Below are positions 1 through 6,547 of a DNA stretch of 15,368 bases, one piece after another. The notes beneath the pieces were generated by a model. The model made no database searches. It was not told where the DNA came from and saw nothing but the letters and a program-made list of their open reading frames with translations. The translations under genes were made by a program, and so were the position numbers. Positions within the stretch are counted from its first letter, which is position 1, and each line of letters opens with the position of its first letter. The stretch comes from Methanoregula sp. (GTDB taxonomy: Archaea; Halobacteriota; Methanomicrobia; Methanomicrobiales; Methanospirillaceae): positions 1 to 15,368 of the forward strand of contig JAKLGN010000017.1 in NCBI GenBank assembly GCA_022710665.1, written 5' to 3'.

Positions 1-1344
1 ATGTTTTATGTCCCCGATCAAAAATGTGGTCCCGACCGCCTTGCCTTCCCTGCCTTCAATGGAGATCTCGGTACAGATATGGAAGACAGCATCAAAGACA
101 CTGTCCTTTACATCCGTATCGGTCACGACAAGGTCTTTCCAGGTATCAGTGCTGATGCGGACAACCCCGTCACGTTTCCGGTCCGTGATATCGTTTCCTA
201 TGCAGAGGATTTCCACGATATGTCCTTTTTCATCCCGGATTGCCCTGTTGATCCACGCGATCCAGACACGGTCGCCGTTGCGCCGGATATTCTCACTGAT
301 ATTGACGGCATTCCCTTCTGCATTGAAACCGAGATCGTCAGCCATCATGGAGAGGTCATGGCCTGACCGGGTATTCTTCGACACGATCGTTCCCGTCACG
401 TTCTTACCGATCACGTCTTCGCTGGCATAATCAAAGAACGTGAGGGCATAGTTGTTGAAGAAGGTGATTGTTCCCTGCAGGTCCATCCGGATAATGATAC
501 TCTGGGTGTTCTGGAGCAGGTCGCGGTACTTTGCCTCGCTCTTCCGGAGGGCCTCGGCCAGTGCTTTTTTCTCTGCGATATCGGTGACGATAAACGTTCC
601 ACCCTTCAGGATATCGAGCGGGTCGAGCAGCTGTGCCTGGACAAGGCACGGCTGGAGCGTTTTGTCTTTCCTGACAAGACTGCATTCTGCCTGGCCGAAT
701 CCCCGGGAGTCATTTGTGCGCTGGATTTCACGGCAGAAGTGCCCGTACTCTTCCGGATTTGCAAAGAGGGTTGCAATATCCTTTCCGACCAGGTAAAATT
801 CGTCAAACCCGAGCAGCGAAGCGATACGGCTGTTTGCCCACTGGATAACGGCAGAATTCCGGATCTGGAATATGCCCAGGGGGGTTGCCGCAAGGATGGT
901 TGCCAGCTGGTCGTTCTGGGACTTTATCTCCCGTTCGGCTTTTTTCCTCAGGACGGCCTGTTTGATCAGGGTGATAATCTCAACAAGCTGGGGACGGAGA
1001 TCGCCGGTCAGGGAAACCGTGATCTCACTTGCGACAGCGATCTCTTCAAGTGCGATCCTGCCACTGGGTTTGCGGGAAAGGAGGATGACCGGTGTTGCAT
1101 TACCACCGGACCGGAGGTATTTGATAAATTCGATCCCATTCATTTCTGCAACAAACTCGATCCCGTTCACATCCGGTATCTGGTCGTAGGAGAGGATCAC
1201 ATCGTAATTCCGGCTTTTCAGTTTTTCTGTTGCCTGCTTGATGGAATGGGCGGTGTCGACACGGACTTCCCCGCTCTTTTCGAGGGATGTGCGGATCCGC
1301 AGAAGGAGATCGCTTGCATCGTCGACAAACAAAACAGAGAACAT
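1..1344 (-). CDS. Receiver-PAS-PAS protein fused to a diadenylate cyclase (DAC) domain, C-terminus cut by the window edge
   Basis: The frame is open from an ATG at 1344 to the window edge (448 codons), with a GGGAG ribosome site 7 nt upstream. Residues 1-130 are a response-regulator receiver (VLFVDD acidic pair at D8/D9). Residues ~141-260 and ~268-392 are PAS domains; the second ends in the PAC-type GNDITDRKR. From ~415 the protein enters a new domain with the signature EGREGKAVGTTFLIGD (430-445), which I recognise as the opening of the DisA_N/DUF147 (DAC) domain that makes c-di-AMP from two ATP. The catalytic DGA and RHR-type motifs lie outside the window. The receiver looks degenerate: the phospho-acceptor position four residues before P57 is Tyr53, with Asp at 54, and the usual late Lys is Thr113. 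Likely soluble, since no membrane segment is seen. The domain calls are sound for REC and PAS and good for DAC; regulation of a cyclase by the sensor part is inference. Confidence 0.85.
   Translation of the reverse strand, partial: MFSVLFVDDASDLLLRIRTSLEKSGEVRVDTAHSIKQATEKLKSRNYDVILSYDQIPDVNGIEFVAEMNGIEFIKYLRSGGNATPVILLSRKPSGRIALEEIAVASEITVSLTGDLRPQLVEIITLIKQAVLRKKAEREIKSQNDQLATILAATPLGIFQIRNSAVIQWANSRIASLLGFDEFYLVGKDIATLFANPEEYGHFCREIQRTNDSRGFGQAECSLVRKDKTLQPCLVQAQLLDPLDILKGGTFIVTDIAEKKALAEALRKSEAKYRDLLQNTQSIIIRMDLQGTITFFNNYALTFFDYASEDVIGKNVTGTIVSKNTRSGHDLSMMADDLGFNAEGNAVNISENIRRNGDRVWIAWINRAIRDEKGHIVEILCIGNDITDRKRDGVVRISTDTWKDLVVTDTDVKDSVFDAVFHICTEISIEGREGKAVGTTFLIGDIKH
1114..1167 (-). repeat. 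Imperfect 27-nt tandem duplication inside the receiver domain
   Basis: Residues 60-68 and 69-77 both begin NGIEF, and the underlying DNA repeats with a 27-nt period (aacgggatcgagttt versus aatgggatcgaattt on the minus strand). Receivers normally have one D/N-G-I-E-F here, just after the conserved Pro, so this reads as an in-frame insertion of nine residues that has since diverged. Confidence 0.7.
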
Positions 1345-1401
1345 CACGCATCTCCCGGCTTAAAAGCGTGTCAGATACACTGGATAAACGTGGATGGTTG
1401 A

Positions 1402-1412
1402 CCGATAAATAG
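1402..1412 (-). promoter_or_regulatory. TATA-like element for the receiver-PAS-DAC gene
   Basis: The minus strand reads CTATTTATCGG here, about 60 nt upstream of the ATG at 1344. An archaeal start site ~25 nt downstream would give a leader of roughly 35-40 nt containing the GGGAG site. It lies just after an oligo-T stop, so the gene probably has its own promoter. Confidence 0.5.
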
Positions 1413-1423
1413 TTGTTCCAGAC

Positions 1424-1430
1424 AAAAAAA
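1424..1430 (-). terminator. Oligo-T stop downstream of the winged-helix gene
   Basis: Seven consecutive T on the minus strand, 55 nt after the stop of the winged-helix gene and immediately before the TATA-like element of the next gene. Intrinsic archaeal termination commonly uses such T-runs without a hairpin. Confidence 0.45.
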
Positions 1431-1484
1431 CGACAGATTTCCGGTAAGGGATACCATTCAACGAAGAAAATCGGGATCGGAGGA

Positions 1485-1982
1485 TTACTCTTCCGTGTGC
1501 TCTACAATGGCAAGCTGGTACATCCAGTCCATGAGGGGATGGCACTCCTCGACAATGCACTCAAGCTCGCACCCGATACAGGGGATCAGTTCATCGCCGG
1601 CCAGCAGGTCTGCGGGATTCACCGGCTGCTTTTTGGCACGCAGCAGGTACGTCTTGATCCCGTCTTTCTTGAAGTCCTCCCGTTCGATCAGTCCAGATTC
1701 TTCAAGTTTCTTGACAATCCGCGAACATTTCCGGCTGTCGACCCCGAGCTCCTTCCAGAGTTCGCTCTGGAGGATGCCTTCCGGTTTTGACTGGATCGCT
1801 TTCAGCCCTTCTTCAATGGAATCTGCAGTATCGCTGCTCGTTTTCTCCGCGTCCATTGACTCATCGCCTGCAACGTTCTTTTTGGCTTTCTTTGCCTCGC
1901 TCGCGAGAGTGTTCTTGGTTGCCTTCTTCGACACATCGCCTGCAACGTTCTTCGTTGCCTTCGTTCCCCCGATCTTCGCCAC
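1485..1982 (-). CDS. Winged-helix protein with Lys/Ala-rich N-tail and C-terminal four-cysteine cluster (TFE-beta/RPC39-like candidate)
   Basis: 165 residues. Residues 1-50 are a basic, low-complexity Lys/Ala/Ser/Thr tail with repeated KKATKN/KKAKKN and NVAGD units. Residues ~55-118 form a winged helix-turn-helix (ILQSELWKELGVDSRK then SRIVKKLEESGLIER). The C-terminus has C135-x2-C138-x3-C142-x4-C147-H, followed by a MDWM segment, which would suit an Fe-S cluster or zinc. This wHTH plus short C-terminal Cys domain resembles archaeal TFE-beta, the relative of RNA polymerase III subunit RPC39, which carries a 4Fe-4S cluster; the Cys spacing is not identical to the one I know from RPC39. An Lrp/MarR-type regulator is the alternative. 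The ATG is 18 nt after the Sm-like gene, with GGTGG 6 nt upstream, so the two are probably co-transcribed and the product is likely a nucleic-acid binder. Confidence 0.8.
   Translation of the reverse strand: MAKIGGTKATKNVAGDVSKKATKNTLASEAKKAKKNVAGDESMDAEKTSSDTADSIEEGLKAIQSKPEGILQSELWKELGVDSRKCSRIVKKLEESGLIEREDFKKDGIKTYLLRAKKQPVNPADLLAGDELIPCIGCELECIVEECHPLMDWMYQLAIVEHTEE
1862..1952 (-). repeat. Direct repeat (19 nt, two copies) encoding the NVAGD units of the basic tail
   Basis: The 19-mer catcgcctgcaacgttctt (plus strand) occurs exactly at 1862-1880 and again at 1934-1952, 72 nt (24 codons) apart. It encodes KNVAGD twice in the N-terminal tail of the winged-helix protein, suggesting that the tail grew by in-frame duplication. 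Confidence 0.85.
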
Positions 1983-2000
1983 GTTCGTCCACCTTACTAC

Positions 2001-2237
2001 TCAGATAACCGGAGCAATTGTGAGGATATTGTTGCCCCGGATCACAACGGTTCCAAGGCTCCTGCCCCGCTGATTATCGACAAACTCAATCGTCTCTTCC
2101 ATGTGGATATTGAGATACTCATCGACGGCAACAAGGCGCCCCTGGAGTTTGCGGCCTTCGTCTTTTATCTCGACTGATATTTTGGAATCCACGAGCGCAA
2201 ACACTTTTTTTATCGGCAAAACAATTCCGTTAACCAT
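2001..2237 (-). CDS. Archaeal Sm-like (LSm/SmAP) RNA-binding protein
   Basis: 78 residues, the normal length for archaeal SmAP proteins, which form a ring of six or seven subunits that binds U-rich RNA and is linked to RNA processing. The Sm1 motif spans residues ~15-46 (V-x-I-K-D-E-G-R and the D-E-Y-L-N-I-H-M-E core), and Sm2 is the VIRGNNIL segment near residues 65-72, ending in a short last strand. There is no clear Shine-Dalgarno site before the ATG at 2237, and a TATA-like box is centred about 27 nt upstream, so the mRNA may be leaderless. It heads a two-gene unit with the winged-helix gene 18 nt downstream. Confidence 0.9.
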   Translation of the reverse strand: MVNGIVLPIKKVFALVDSKISVEIKDEGRKLQGRLVAVDEYLNIHMEETIEFVDNQRGRSLGTVVIRGNNILTIAPVI

Positions 2238-2259
2238 CTGCCCTAATTTGGGATGTAAG

Positions 2260-2269
2260 ATAATTAAAG
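2260..2269 (-). promoter_or_regulatory. TATA-like element for the Sm-like gene
   Basis: The minus strand reads CTTTAATTAT, centred about 27 nt from the ATG at 2237. This is the archaeal TATA-to-start-site distance, which predicts a leaderless transcript. No ribosome site is seen between it and the ATG. Confidence 0.5.
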
Positions 2270-2317
2270 CTTGCTCCCTGAGGCTGTCATATTCTCGGAG
2301 TCATCGGGATTTTTTTT

Positions 2318-2361
2318 AAAAAAAAAGAACAAGATCAGTCTCAGTCGGCCCTGTCGGGCCG
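2318..2361 (-). terminator. Hairpin followed by an oligo-T run upstream of the Sm-like gene
   Basis: In the minus direction a perfect 6-bp GC stem (CGGCCC/GGGCCG, 2346-2361, 4-nt loop) is followed about 20 nt later by nine T (2326-2318). It would stop any minus-strand transcript crossing the long non-coding stretch before the Sm-like promoter. The hairpin is clear; its role is inference. Confidence 0.4.
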
Positions 2362-2723
2362 GAGATTTCCATTATAGGTACCTTTTTGACCATCCGACAA
2401 AAAAGGCCGGCTAACCAATTATTCCTACCGTAGAAAAGTAAAGGCGATCCCTCATTTTGAGCCACGAATTCAATACCGTACCCCCCTCTTGCGCCATCAG
2501 TGCCCATGGGAGGGGGACGGGGGACAAAGTGATGAGACGAGTTCGATAACCGCGAATACGTTGTCATCGCAATCGGGGCGCCGTAGCGGCGGGGCAATGC
2601 CCCGGGAGCGGTATCCATTTTCAGGAACACTTTCTTGATCTGAAATCCGGAACAATACTCCAGCGATATTTTTCTCTTGTAAATTCCTGAATGAGTTGGT
2701 AGTTAAAATGGCACAATACCCTT
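2362..2723. other. GC-rich non-coding stretch with palindromes
   Basis: This lies in a ~500-bp interval between the Sm-like and aldolase/phosphatase genes with no convincing gene. It holds GGGGC-AAT-GCCCC (2591-2603), a nearby GCCG-TAG-CGGC hairpin (about 2580-2590) and G/C homopolymer patches around 2480-2525. An open frame on the minus strand at 2316-2630 has no ribosome site and no recognisable domain, so I do not call it. It may be a dispersed intergenic repeat, which a genome self-comparison would show. Confidence 0.35.
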
Positions 2724-2730
2724 AAAAAAA
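2724..2730 (-). terminator. Oligo-T stop after the FBP aldolase/phosphatase gene
   Basis: Seven T on the minus strand starting 7 nt after the TAA at 2739-2737, in an AT-rich setting. It fits an archaeal intrinsic terminator closing the three-gene fructose-bisphosphate cluster. Confidence 0.5.
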
Positions 2731-2736
2731 GAGATT

Positions 2737-3837
2737 TTATCCCTTCGGGAGGTCTTCCCAGCGGCCAGCAAGAGCCTTTTCCACGGCCGGGAGCGTTGTA
2801 TACTCCATCTCCTCGAGCGAGAGCCGGTGAGGTTCGAACGGACCCTGGGCCCGGATGGTGTCAGCCAGTTCATTGCACCGTGCACGCACGCGATCAAATG
2901 CCGGATCATCAAACATGTCCACGGGGCCGATGAGCTTTCCATTGCAGACCTGGAACCCGAAGCAGACGACACGGGGAGGCCCGTCGAACCGGGTACAGTT
3001 TGCATCGCAAAGCCCCACCGGCATCAAGGGGCCGTGATGGGACCCCCGCATCCAGCCGGCAACGAGAACCGGGATGCAGAACGGATCAAGGATCTCCCCA
3101 ACGGCCGGGAGACCGCTCTGTGACCGGACGATCATGACCGGATCATCTTTTCCCACGTACCTTCCCGCCAGCAGACCCAGGCGCTGGGTGCTGGTCGAGG
3201 CTGCCACCTCTCCGTCACGGCGGAAGACATACTTGATGACGTACCGCGAGGGGGCCCCGATATAGGCGAGCAGGTTGTAGGACTCCTCAGGACAGGTGAA
3301 GCGTATCTTCCGTTTCTTCATAAGGTCGTGGACCTCGAAGATGAACCCGTTGTGCATTGACGGGTCAATGATGAGACCAGCCGTATTGAACGGGTCGGCA
3401 AAGATCTTGTACAGGAAGAAGTTCCATGCGCCCGGCTCGGTCTTGTCTGCCATGAAGACCAGCACCGGATCGGATGCCCGCTCAGTAAACTCCATCTCGG
3501 CAACACCGGGTCCCATGCCTTTGACGTTGCCGGAGAATGCCGTGGCAAGCATGTCCTGGCCAGCCCCATACAGCTTGAGACCCTTTGCGATCTTCGTGCA
3601 TTCCATGAAGACCTCCCAGGCGAGCTTGTGGATCTTCTCGTTATCGATGCCATGGGTATGGGTCATGATCAGTTCAAGATCGTCGCCGCAATGGGTGACA
3701 ACCGAATCGATCAGGAGCTTTCCCTCCTCGTCTTTGAGGAGTTTTGCAGCTTTTTCAAGGAGCTTCGGGTGGGTGCGGGAATGTCCGGGGAAACTGCCCA
3801 CATCCGCCTTGATCACAGAAATGGTGGTCTTGGGCAT
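2737..3837 (-). CDS. fbp: Bifunctional fructose-1,6-bisphosphate aldolase/phosphatase (FBPase class V)
   Basis: 366 residues, the usual length. This archaeal gluconeogenic enzyme condenses DHAP and glyceraldehyde-3-phosphate to FBP and then removes the C1 phosphate to give fructose-6-phosphate. Visible signatures: D12 and H19 in the ADVGSFPGH segment, the D52-D53 metal pair, Y90-G-A-G-Q94, D131-K132, and the mobile-loop residues Y227, K230, D231 and D232, with K230 being the Schiff-base lysine of the aldolase state. All key positions are intact, so both activities are expected. The ATG at 3837 has GTGAG 6 nt upstream. It is 40 nt downstream of the aldolase gene, and a TATA-like box in that gap (3866-3876) could give it separate expression. 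Confidence 0.95.
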   Translation of the reverse strand: MPKTTISVIKADVGSFPGHSRTHPKLLEKAAKLLKDEEGKLLIDSVVTHCGDDLELIMTHTHGIDNEKIHKLAWEVFMECTKIAKGLKLYGAGQDMLATAFSGNVKGMGPGVAEMEFTERASDPVLVFMADKTEPGAWNFFLYKIFADPFNTAGLIIDPSMHNGFIFEVHDLMKKRKIRFTCPEESYNLLAYIGAPSRYVIKYVFRRDGEVAASTSTQRLGLLAGRYVGKDDPVMIVRSQSGLPAVGEILDPFCIPVLVAGWMRGSHHGPLMPVGLCDANCTRFDGPPRVVCFGFQVCNGKLIGPVDMFDDPAFDRVRARCNELADTIRAQGPFEPHRLSLEEMEYTTLPAVEKALAGRWEDLPKG

Positions 3838-3865
3838 AGAATCTCACAGTTAGAGATCGGCCCAT

Positions 3866-3876
3866 GATATTAAAAG
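3866..3876 (-). promoter_or_regulatory. TATA-like element for the FBP aldolase/phosphatase gene
   Basis: The minus strand reads CTTTTAATATC immediately after the stop codon of the upstream aldolase gene. A start site ~25 nt downstream would leave a short leader before the ATG at 3837, so this gene may be transcribed independently as well as by read-through. Confidence 0.4.
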
Positions 3877-3877
3877 A

Positions 3878-5029
3878 TTACGGTGTTTTTTGCCTGTTTG
3901 GATTTCGGACGAATGATGCCGACCCGTATGCCCCAAACGCACGGAAGAAGACAAGGCTCTCGGCATATGCCCGTGCCCGTATTGCACGGTTCGTCTCCTC
4001 TTCCACAGCGTAGATCTCCTTATAAAATTCCTTGATCGCAAATTTGCAGTTGCCATCAAAGATCTGATGATCCTTCTTGCCGGGATTTAACGGCCGGTAT
4101 TTTTCGAGAGTCCAGTCCTGGATATTCTTGTAAAGGGCGGGTTCATAAACCTTGAGGACCTCGAACACCACATCCTGCCAGAAAGTGCCGACATTTCCCT
4201 TGATGATGTCACCCTTCGGGAAATGGAGATTGATCAGCTCCCGGGGCGTGCCGGTGATACCATGCTGGGCGATACCGACCTTCAGGTGGTTATCCCGCAG
4301 AGCTTTTGCGATTGCCTGTGTCTGGGGAATATCTATCGAGAGCTGGGCAACCACGTTACCGTTCGCATCGTACGTATGCCCGTGGGTGCTGCCGTTCGCA
4401 ATCGCAAGGACATTGGGGAAGACATCGTTCTCGTTAAGGGCTTTGATGAATTCAACGGCTTCCGCAGGCCTGGTGAGGATGAGTCCGTCACTGTCCTTCC
4501 TGCCGATCTCACCCACTTCCACTTCGAGCCCGAAGTCCCTGCCGTGCATCCGGTTTTTGATATGGTGTGCGAGATCCGTGGTGACCCGGATATTCTCAAG
4601 GAGCTCCTCGCGGACGTTTTTACCCTCGAAGTTGAAGAGGTGGGAGGCATCGATGGCAAAGGATGTGAAGCCGGCGTTGATCTGGGCATCGATCAGCCGT
4701 TTTGTCCCGTCTATCTCTGCCGTATCACCCTTTTTGATCGTAATATGGTCGGCATGGAGCGCCCACATGTCAAACTGTATGTCCCGTGCAGCCTTCCGCA
4801 TCTTCTCTGAAAAATCTGCGGGTGTCATACCGGTATACCCGCCTTTCAGGTCGCACTCTGACCGGGCTAGCTCCATAAATACCACCGAGTCCGTATCCTT
4901 TGCTGCCTGAAAAATGCCGTGGGCTACGGTAGCGATCCGCGTATTAGCCGCCATGACAATGGTCTTATGGCCGGCGATACCGTTCAGGATAGTTGAACCG
5001 GAGATTGGATCATAGGTTTTTTCATTCAT
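3878..5029 (-). CDS. Class II (metal-dependent) fructose-bisphosphate aldolase family protein
   Basis: 383 residues from the ATG at 5029. The class II aldolase pattern is present: H92-A-D94-H95 (catalytic Asp and metal His), E169/E171 in GLEVEVGEIG, H216 in NGSTHG, H256 in AQHGITGTP, and the phosphate-loop residues GNVGTFWQ (278-285). It is therefore probably an active Zn-dependent aldolase, though the exact ketose substrate cannot be fixed from motifs. The start is set by GGTGAT 6 nt upstream; a longer frame reaches a TTG at 5083 that would overlap the FBPase gene and lacks a ribosome site. It lies 28 nt after the class I FBPase stop, so the two are very likely one operon. The C-terminal ~80 residues are an extension relative to short bacterial class II aldolases. 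Confidence 0.88.
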   Translation of the reverse strand: MNEKTYDPISGSTILNGIAGHKTIVMAANTRIATVAHGIFQAAKDTDSVVFMELARSECDLKGGYTGMTPADFSEKMRKAARDIQFDMWALHADHITIKKGDTAEIDGTKRLIDAQINAGFTSFAIDASHLFNFEGKNVREELLENIRVTTDLAHHIKNRMHGRDFGLEVEVGEIGRKDSDGLILTRPAEAVEFIKALNENDVFPNVLAIANGSTHGHTYDANGNVVAQLSIDIPQTQAIAKALRDNHLKVGIAQHGITGTPRELINLHFPKGDIIKGNVGTFWQDVVFEVLKVYEPALYKNIQDWTLEKYRPLNPGKKDHQIFDGNCKFAIKEFYKEIYAVEEETNRAIRARAYAESLVFFRAFGAYGSASFVRNPNRQKTP

Positions 5030-5057
5030 TTCATCATCACCCGATAGTCCAGTATAC

Positions 5058-5963
5058 TCACCCTTCACGCATAAATTTTTCAATCAGGGCGATCTCGTTT
5101 TTGCCGCCAATGTATATGGGCGTGACCTGGTCGATTGCTGCCGGGATGATTTCGAGAATGTCACCGTTCCCGTTACTTATCGCACCGCCGGCTTCACGAA
5201 TGAGTTTCCCCATGGGATTTGCCTCGTAGAGGAGACGCAGTTTTCCCTTCTCTTTCCCTTTGACCCCGGGGTAGGTGAAAACACCGCCTTTGTGGAGGAT
5301 CTGGTGCACATCGGCAACAAAACAGCCGCTGAACCGGAGCTTGTAGCCGGACTGTTCGAGATGTTCGATCCATCGTGCATGGGCAGGGAGATAGTCCTTC
5401 CTCAGTGCACCGGGCGCATAGATCTTTCCGTCAGGGATCCGTATGTCCCGGTGCCGCAGGACGAATTCCCCCGATTCATCCAGGACGAATTCATGCACTC
5501 CTTTACCGGTGGTATAGGTCAGGCTGGTCAGGGGACCGTACAGGATGTAGAGTGCGGCAACAAGGTTGGATCCCTTGTCAAGAACGTGTCCGGGATAAAT
5601 CCCGATGATGGTCCCGATGCAGAGGTTCACATCGATGAGAGAAGAGCCGTCCAGCGGATCGAATACAATTCCGAAATTGTTCTTCGGGTGATCAATTTCA
5701 ATGACCTGTTCCTGCTCTTCCGTTGCAATATTCTTAACAAGCCGCGACTTTTTCAGGCTTTCAATGAAAACCCCGTCAGCAAACTTGTCAAGGGGCATCT
5801 GCTCTTCCCCGTAGACATTGCGTGTCTTTTCACCGGCATGTGGTTTTCCGGAAGTACCAAGAAATCCTTTTTTTACCACAAGGGACTGTTTTCCCAAAAA
5901 AAGGATCAATTCGGCCAGGTTCTTCTCTGTTCCCGCGCTGATCAGAAAATCTGCAAGTTTCAT
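5058..5963 (-). CDS. fbp: Fructose-1,6-bisphosphatase class I
   Basis: 301 residues. It hydrolyses FBP to fructose-6-phosphate in gluconeogenesis using Mg2+. The metal site is visible as E82-E83 and D102-P-L-D105-G-S-S, and the sugar-phosphate binding part as [17 protein letters not shown] and [15 protein letters not shown] in the second half. It is somewhat shorter than typical bacterial or eukaryotic class I enzymes (~330). The ATG at 5963 has a G-rich site (GGGGGGA) 4 nt upstream; an upstream in-frame ATG at 6002 adds 13 residues with no family character. It is the first gene of the fructose-bisphosphate run. The class V enzyme two genes downstream carries the same phosphatase activity, so the pair is redundant on paper. 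Confidence 0.93.
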   Translation of the reverse strand: MKLADFLISAGTEKNLAELILFLGKQSLVVKKGFLGTSGKPHAGEKTRNVYGEEQMPLDKFADGVFIESLKKSRLVKNIATEEQEQVIEIDHPKNNFGIVFDPLDGSSLIDVNLCIGTIIGIYPGHVLDKGSNLVAALYILYGPLTSLTYTTGKGVHEFVLDESGEFVLRHRDIRIPDGKIYAPGALRKDYLPAHARWIEHLEQSGYKLRFSGCFVADVHQILHKGGVFTYPGVKGKEKGKLRLLYEANPMGKLIREAGGAISNGNGDILEIIPAAIDQVTPIYIGGKNEIALIEKFMREG

Positions 5964-6088
5964 AAAATCCCCCCAACTTCTGCACAAATGGCAGGAAACC
6001 ATCGGGTATCCGGACGAACACCCGCAGGTGAGTAGTCTTTTGATTCCGATGTTTATGAGAGTTATTATCTATCCCTACGAATGGATTA

Positions 6089-6121
6089 AGGAAATTGCTT
6101 TAGGGCATTGTACAATTTCCT
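6089..6121. promoter_or_regulatory. Inverted repeat upstream of class I FBPase, candidate operator
   Basis: A perfect 9-bp inverted repeat, AGGAAATTG (6089-6097) and CAATTTCCT (6113-6121), has a 15-nt spacer. Nested in its right arm is a perfect 10-bp palindrome, ATTGTACAAT (6107-6116). It sits about 125-160 bp upstream of the FBPase ATG, just past an oligo-T stop and upstream of weak TATA-like AT tracts (6048-6070). It fits binding by a dimeric regulator or an RNA hairpin; neither is proven. Confidence 0.45.
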
Positions 6122-6147
6122 GGCGGGATGTTCGACCGAGAAATAAG

Positions 6148-6154
6148 AAAAAAA
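6148..6154 (-). terminator. Oligo-T stop between CDC48 and the FBPase operon
   Basis: Seven T on the minus strand, followed by more T-rich sequence. It would separate minus-strand transcripts from the CDC48 side from the FBPase promoter region. Confidence 0.35.
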
Positions 6155-6547
6155 TGCCCGAAAAGGAAGGTGAAACCGTGTCCCGGCCAATGATTGAAAA
6201 AACACTGGCGCTTCCGGGGCTTTTACCCGATGCCATGGCGCCCCGGTTCCGCTGGTTGCAGTACCTGAACCGTGATTGCTGGGAATACGGATGCATCACG
6301 TGCACCCCCGCTCCTCACGAGGGCACGGCTGACAAAACGGGGGACTCCCGTGAGTACGGGAGGTTGGCGGGCTGTATTGGTACTCAACCCTTGCTTTCAC
6401 TGGTTCCTCAGAACCGTTTGGGTATAAAATGTTCAGAAACAAATCGAGAAAACAGACCCCAGGGATCTGATGCGGGGAATATTCCCATTCCATTCCCTCA
6501 CGGTGTTATAACCAGACGTATCCATGGGATTTCCATTCATGGTTTAT
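6155..6547. other. Non-coding stretch with hairpins, possible ncRNA or intergenic repeat
   Basis: No recognisable gene here. Visible structure: a 7-bp perfect hairpin CTCCCGT-GAGT-ACGGGAG (6345-6362), GGTTC-CTCA-GAACC (6402-6415), a short CCTC/GAGG hairpin near 6312-6321, and TATAAAAT (6423-6430), which on the minus strand reads as a TTTTATA box ~20-25 nt before the first hairpin. Two short minus-strand frames (6296-6493 and 6075-6305, the latter a GTG start behind GAGGAG) look non-protein-like in composition, so I leave them uncalled. A structured RNA of ~100-150 nt starting near 6400 on the minus strand is possible but unproven. Confidence 0.3.

Noticed and set aside
739..1401. Long plus-strand open frame of about 220 codons opposite the PAS region
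   Set aside because: It is antisense to the receiver-PAS coding frame, which has clear domains, a ribosome site and a promoter; the plus frame has no family features.
2316..2630. Minus-strand frame of 104 codons in the gap before the Sm-like gene
   Set aside because: The start is a GTG without a ribosome site, the frame runs through the hairpin and T-run, and the product has no recognisable domain.
6075..6305. Minus-strand 76-codon frame with a GTG start behind GAGGAG
   Set aside because: The ribosome-site match is good, but the product composition is not protein-like and it runs across the inverted repeat upstream of fbp. Left as non-coding with low certainty.
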